Assembly (NCBI GenBank): GCA_902803635.1
Contig: CADCQU010000315.1
Span: 1 to 8,989, forward strand
Length of the DNA stretch: 8,989 bases
Source: an uncultured Lachnospiraceae bacterium
GTDB lineage: Bacteria; Bacillota; Clostridia; Lachnospirales; Lachnospiraceae
Direction: 5' to 3'
Shown here: positions 4,941 to 8,989 of the stretch, in pieces
Position numbering within the stretch: the stretch's first letter is position 1
How the letters are laid out: each line of letters opens with the position of its first letter
Position numbers and translations under genes: made by a program
Notes under the pieces: generated by a model
What the model saw: only the letters and a program-made list of their open reading frames with translations
Told to the model about the DNA's origin: nothing
Database searches by the model: none

Positions 4941-7900
4941 ATGGGAGGAGGAAAGAGGAGACATCGGTTTTCGAGGATGCTTTGCCTTTTATGCGTGATT
5001 TGCGCATGTCTTTTATGCGGGAAGGAAAGCGAGGAAGGCCGATGGTTTCGAAGCTTGGATGAGGGACAGTTGGCTACGAATACGGTTGCGGCTTCGACGT
5101 TGGAGGGGAAGGCTCTGGACGAGGGAATCTTTGCCAATCTGGCAACCGCTAAGGATATGGAAACGGGAAGGATGACAAATGACAAAATGCCGGCGGCAAA
5201 AGAGAAGGAACCGGCAGAAGAACTGGAAAAATTTTCGGCAATGGCAAACCAGACGGAAACGACAACGGGTGCGGCAGCGGAGAACCAAACAGAATCAACG
5301 ACGGGAGTGGCGACGCATCAAACGGACGCAACAACGGAATCGGTAGCGGTGAATCAAATGGCAACAATGGGAGTACCATCAGATTGCCAGGAAAGTACGG
5401 TTCCGATCGCATCGGAAGATGGGATGGAAACAACGCCGGTAATCTTGGAAAAATCGGAATCCACGGCCATTCCGATAGCCATGGACGGTGCGACTCCCGG
5501 AGAAGAGCTGATTTCCTCCTTGGATGAACCGGATTCTGTGGCCACGCTGGCACCTGTGAACGGGGCGGCTTCTGGGGATGAGCCGACATCGCCTGCGGAT
5601 GAAACAGATTCCGCGGCTACGTCGGTATTCGTGGACGAGGCGGGTTCCATGGTCGACTCTACCACTCCCGTGGATATAACGGATTCTGCGTCTACGCCGG
5701 CATCCGTGGACGGGACGGTTTCCGGGGATGCGCCTACCTCCCTCGTGCATGAACCAGTGACAACGACCGAGCCTGCGCCCGTACATACATCAATTCCAAC
5801 GACTGGGCATACGCCTGTAGGCACATCGATTCCGACGGCCGTCCCTGCAAGGGCAGCACGGCCGACTCCGACCGGCCATCCGGAACCTTCGGAGGCACCT
5901 TCCTCTCTTCTACTTGGAAAGATTCGGAGGCTGCAGGGTAAAGGGAAAGGAAACCGTGGTATGGATCAAGATGAGGAAACCCTTGCAAAGGATTCGCTGC
6001 TGATGGATGGAGGTACCGAGAAGACGGAATCGGTTTTGGCGGTTCCAGATTCCTGGGTAAAGGTTATCTTTGAAGGAACCTCCGGTATGCACAAAAAATA
6101 TTTTAAAACGACGAGAACCGCGACTATAAAAGTTTTCAGTACATTGCAGAAAACGGGTGACATTGTCATCGTGGTGACGCGGGATGGGAATGTATGCCCA
6201 CTTGGAGAGCCAGGGAGCGGGGAGGCGGTCACGGCATCCAAGTGGACGAAAAACAGCGAGGGAAGCGTTCGAAAGGTGACCTTTTCCGGAGATGGAGAAT
6301 ATACGCTTTGCCTGAAAGACAGACAGACAGGAAAGAAGAACATCGTTCGGGACCGAACGGGGAGGGAGGGGCTAGTCGTATACGAGGGAGCTGCGCCGGA
6401 GGCATTTGTCATAGACAAATGCGCCCCGAAGGTGACGGGGATTAAAACCTACCGAATGGACGGGGAGGTTGAAAAATGGAAGCATGTGTACACGGATACG
6501 GCCAGTGCATACTATGCATCGGCTCTTCGGGTTGTGCTTGCAATAGAAGATTCCCATCTCGACCCGGCTGAGTTCTCAGCCACGGTGCTTTCGGACGGGC
6601 GCTTGGTGCGCGGCAGCCTTGAAAGAACAGCGAAGGGCCTCCGGGCGGTCTTTTCGCTCTCTGAAAACCATTGCTACAGCGAGTTTAAGGTCAGCGGAAG
6701 GGATCTTGCGGGCAATCTCCTGCAGCTTTCGCCCACATACCAACAAAACGGAGGTGAAGACGCGCTGAAAAAGAGCGCCGAGGGGACAATTACCCTGATT
6801 TTTGGGAAGATCATCGACACAGAAGCTCCGATGGTAAAGCGGGTTGCGACCAGAACGACAAAGGGGAATACAGCTCGTAGGGAGGAAGCAATACTCTATG
6901 AGGACACGGAAAAGGCATATTATAACGAACCGATGACGGTATACGTGCGTATCGAGGAGAAGAATTTGGACATCTCCGGCGTACAGATGGTGGCTGTGGT
7001 GGATGAAAGTACGAAAAAGGCCAGAGGGGATGTGTCGGCGACCCAGGAGGGCGCCCTTGCGAAGCTATCCCTCGAAGCGGATCATACGTATACGGAGATT
7101 TCCGTGACGTGCAGGGACAGGGCCGGGAATCTTCTGGCTTTTTCCAACAGCTATGGGGAGGAGAAGGAGGAGGCGGAGACCCTTGTCATGGACGAGACGC
7201 ATGACGGACGGGTGATGTTTGCCTATGGGAAGGTCATTGATACCCAGCCGCCGGTCATTTGCCTCAGCTACTCGTCCAAGGCCCGGGCGAACCTTTATCC
7301 GAACGAGACGGAGGGGAAGGTTTCCGCCTACTATCGAAGAAATATCAAGATTACTGCGGACTTCTCAGACAACGAGGAACTGGATGGTTCGAGGCTTTTT
7401 GCGGGCTTTGCGGGAAAGGAAGAACCATTGGCAAGAGTCCACGGAAAGAGGGTGGAACGCAGCTTCCTGCTCCGTGAGGATGGACGATACATTTACACGG
7501 CCTACGGGAGGGATCGGGCCGGAAATGTTGCCCGGGTGGTGGAACAGGTGCCGCGCACAACGGCGGACAGGGAACTACGTTTTGAAAAGGCTGTCACAAA
7601 AGACATATTTTCCCCTCGGTATGAACTGGTGCTGGACAAAACGGCTCCGACTTTCCAGCTTTCGATTACGTCCCCCAAAGCGTCGAACAACATGCTTTCG
7701 GCAAATGGCAACCGCTATTATTTTAACCAGCCGGCGGAGGTGGCTGTTTTGGTGCAGGATGCCAATTATGATGCTGCACGGATTGGAATCCTCCGTGGGG
7801 CGGTGACAAATGGAAGCTATGACAGTTCCTCTCTGATGCTTGGCAACGATTCCCTGTGCGAACGGCTGAGGGAGACCGCCCGTGGGGAATACAGGGAGAC

Positions 7901-8989
7901 GCTTTCGGTGGACGGCGTATATCGCTATGGGATTTTCGGATCGGACAAAGCCGGAAATGCGCTGATACCTTTGGAGGTGGGTTCTGTGGCGAAACTTCTG
8001 TATTTGCCCGAAGCCGCACAACGGACGATGACGAATCTGGATGGTGTTTCGGGACAGGTAAGGAAGCTGGGCAGTCGCGTAGGCGTGGAGATGGAGGGGA
8101 CGGGCGAGCTGCAGGCCGATCTGTCCTGCCATATTGTCCTTGACCGGATAAAACCGATGGGGCTTTATGTCGTGCAGCACGGGCAGGAACGTTACTATGC
8201 GATGAACACATCCGGGAACGTCACGCTCCTTACGACACCCTTCCGGGCAGAGACGGAGGCCGAGGCCGTTCTTTTGGTGGACGCATCCCGGGAACACTCG
8301 CCCCTGAAATGTGAATTTGCCGTTGACTCCACGATTCCGGAAAATACCAGGAACCATGTAGATGCGGACTATCGGTATTATGGGGCAGAAAGGAGCACTG
8401 CCGAGGGAAGTGATACGGAGCCTTCCTATGCCTGCATGCACTCTCTGCGTCTTCAGGGTGCGCAGAAGTTTCGTTTGAAAAACTGGAAATTGACGGATCT
8501 TGCCGGCAATACCACGATCTGTACGCCCTCGCACACCGTCTTTCTGGATACAGACGTACCGGAGGACGAGCTTTCCCCGGCCATCAAGGTGGCGGCTTCT
8601 GTCCCGGAAGCTACCCGAGACGGGCATGGCCAGGATCTTTTCTCCGGGGACGTTCCGGTTTTGATCAACGTCAGGGATCCCGACGGGAAGACGTCCTCCA
8701 GTGGTTTGGGGGAGATTCGGTACACCTTGTTCATGGACGGGGCGGTGGTACGGGAGGAAATTCTTCGACATAACCCTCTACTGTCCCAGTCGAACGTAGC
8801 TTATGAAGACCTTGCGCTTGCGACAGATTGGAGCGGCCAGGTGCAGGTGCCCTCGGGGGTGTGTAATCACAACGACCTTGTGCTGGAGGTTGTGGCGAAG
8901 GACAATGCCGGACACGAAAGCTCTGCAAGGTACGAATTTGCCATCGATGTGACGGCACCGATCATAGAGGTTGCCTTTGACAACAATGA
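4941..8989 (+). CDS. Large secreted Ig-like repeat protein with Thr/Ser/Pro-rich stalk (3' end beyond window)
   Basis: An open frame of 1349 complete codons with no stop, running off the window; the final TGA-looking bases are out of frame. ATG 4941 has AAAGGAGG (4928-4935) five bases upstream. Residues 5-27 look like an export signal: basic KRRHRFSR, then a short hydrophobic core unusually rich in Cys (C15, C18, C21, C23, C26). Residues about 60-370 are a low-complexity Thr/Ser/Ala/Pro/Glu stalk with two sets of tandem repeats. From W372 on, Ig-like segments follow, separated by hinges of the form (V/I/L)D-x-x-(A/I/P)P at D492, D626, D767, D899, D1068, D1129, D1203 and D1336. Segments end with D-x-AGN at D588, D726, D858, D1002, D1186 (DNAGH at D1321). 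A shared strand with YY or YF recurs at Y387, Y524, Y660, Y797 and Y926. This fits a surface or secreted adhesin-like protein. The anchor (sortase motif, membrane span or other) would be in the missing part. Ligand unknown. Confidence 0.88.
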   Translation, partial: MGGGKRRHRFSRMLCLLCVICACLLCGKESEEGRWFRSLDEGQLATNTVAASTLEGKALDEGIFANLATAKDMETGRMTNDKMPAAKEKEPAEELEKFSAMANQTETTTGAAAENQTESTTGVATHQTDATTESVAVNQMATMGVPSDCQESTVPIASEDGMETTPVILEKSESTAIPIAMDGATPGEELISSLDEPDSVATLAPVNGAASGDEPTSPADETDSAATSVFVDEAGSMVDSTTPVDITDSASTPASVDGTVSGDAPTSLVHEPVTTTEPAPVHTSIPTTGHTPVGTSIPTAVPARAARPTPTGHPEPSEAPSSLLLGKIRRLQGKGKGNRGMDQDEETLAKDSLLMDGGTEKTESVLAVPDSWVKVIFEGTSGMHKKYFKTTRTATIKVFSTLQKTGDIVIVVTRDGNVCPLGEPGSGEAVTASKWTKNSEGSVRKVTFSGDGEYTLCLKDRQTGKKNIVRDRTGREGLVVYEGAAPEAFVIDKCAPKVTGIKTYRMDGEVEKWKHVYTDTASAYYASALRVVLAIEDSHLDPAEFSATVLSDGRLVRGSLERTAKGLRAVFSLSENHCYSEFKVSGRDLAGNLLQLSPTYQQNGGEDALKKSAEGTITLIFGKIIDTEAPMVKRVATRTTKGNTARREEAILYEDTEKAYYNEPMTVYVRIEEKNLDISGVQMVAVVDESTKKARGDVSATQEGALAKLSLEADHTYTEISVTCRDRAGNLLAFSNSYGEEKEEAETLVMDETHDGRVMFAYGKVIDTQPPVICLSYSSKARANLYPNETEGKVSAYYRRNIKITADFSDNEELDGSRLFAGFAGKEEPLARVHGKRVERSFLLREDGRYIYTAYGRDRAGNVARVVEQVPRTTADRELRFEKAVTKDIFSPRYELVLDKTAPTFQLSITSPKASNNMLSANGNRYYFNQPAEVAVLVQDANYDAARIGILRGAVTNGSYDSSSLMLGNDSLCERLRETARGEYRETLSVDGVYRYGIFGSDKAGNALIPLEVGSVAKLLYLPEAAQRTMTNLDGVSGQVRKLGSRVGVEMEGTGELQADLSCHIVLDRIKPMGLYVVQHGQERYYAMNTSGNVTLLTTPFRAETEAEAVLLVDASREHSPLKCEFAVDSTIPENTRNHVDADYRYYGAERSTAEGSDTEPSYACMHSLRLQGAQKFRLKNWKLTDLAGNTTICTPSHTVFLDTDVPEDELSPAIKVAASVPEATRDGHGQDLFSGDVPVLINVRDPDGKTSSSGLGEIRYTLFMDGAVVREEILRHNPLLSQSNVAYEDLALATDWSGQVQVPSGVCNHNDLVLEVVAKDNAGHESSARYEFAIDVTAPIIEVAFDNN
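5247..5351 (+). repeat. 11-12 residue tandem repeats in the stalk
   Basis: Three imperfect units, residues 103-114, 115-125 and 126-137, each with the pattern (N/H)QT(E/D)xTTxxxAx, and a fourth decayed start NQMATMG at 138-144. At DNA level the period is 33-36 bases. They lie at the membrane-proximal side of the Thr-rich stalk. Confidence 0.7.
5460..5759 (+). repeat. Four tandem 25-residue (75-bp) repeats in the stalk
   Basis: Residues 174-273 divide exactly into four 25-residue units starting at S174, S199, S224 and S249 (DNA 5460, 5535, 5610, 5685). Conserved positions include S at 1, T or A at 2-4, V or M at 8, D or N at 9, G or E at 10, G at 14 (three of four units), S or T near 19, and a D/H-E/I-P/T-D/V end. 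Identity between units is partial but the phase has no gaps. A shorter TSIPT repeat follows at residues 283-287 and 295-299. Confidence 0.8.

Noticed and set aside
5837..5863. GC-rich hairpin GGCCGT-CCCT...AGGG...ACGGCC
   Set aside because: It lies inside the coding region of the surface protein without a following T run; probably chance in a GC-rich repetitive stretch.
7575..8771. Minus-strand open frame of 398 codons opposite the Ig-like gene
   Set aside because: Antisense to a continuous frame with repeated D-x-AGN and hinge motifs; no domain or good ribosome site seen for the minus frame.
8985..8989. Apparent stop AATGA at the window end
   Set aside because: The frame reads GAC AAC AAT GA, so TGA is out of frame and the gene continues.
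1..8989. CRISPR array, tRNA, rRNA, transposase or prophage genes
   Set aside because: No evenly spaced identical repeats with unique spacers, no cloverleaf with CCA-type arms, and no transposase or integrase motifs were found on either strand.

Overview
The window looks like chromosomal DNA of a low-to-mid GC Gram-positive anaerobe (Bacillota, class Clostridia; Lachnospiraceae is my best guess). The evidence is indirect: strong AGGAGG-type ribosome sites, a PP2C phosphatase next to a membrane Ser/Thr kinase, and a very large secreted protein of bacterial Ig-like modules. No marker gene is present, so the taxonomy is an inference.

Layout. Bases 1-148 hold a hairpin-forming sequence of the dispersed intergenic repeat type. 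On the minus strand (149-1195) is a ketopantoate-reductase family gene carrying an in-frame tandem 57-bp repeat. A 316-base divergent intergenic region follows. It holds a promoter facing each way and, between them, a perfect 14-bp inverted repeat with a 47-nt spacer. On the plus strand come four co-oriented genes: a PP2C-type phosphatase (1512-2303); a membrane Ser/Thr kinase with a TPR-like extracellular part (2454-4466); a small single-span membrane protein (4499-4852); and a very long open frame (4941 to the window end, at least 1349 codons, no stop reached). The last gene encodes a secreted protein with a Thr/Ser/Pro/Ala/Glu-rich repetitive stalk followed by at least eight Ig-like segments.

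How the genes may work together. The phosphatase and kinase would form a reversible Ser/Thr phosphorylation switch. The kinase has no PASTA domains; its outside part is about 365 residues and TPR-like, so its input is probably a protein or envelope structure rather than muropeptides. The small membrane protein and the large Ig-like protein are plausible targets or partners. The large gene has its own TATAAT box, and a GGATATATC(C/T) element lies both there and in the leader of the phosphatase gene, which hints at shared control. I recall similar kinase/phosphatase/small membrane protein sets near Tad-type pilus genes in Lachnospiraceae, but no pilus gene lies in this window.

The locus is rich in tandem repeats at four scales: 57 bp in panE, 61 bp between phosphatase and kinase genes, about 35 bp and 75 bp in the stalk of the surface protein. 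This suggests frequent slippage or recombination and possible variation between strains.
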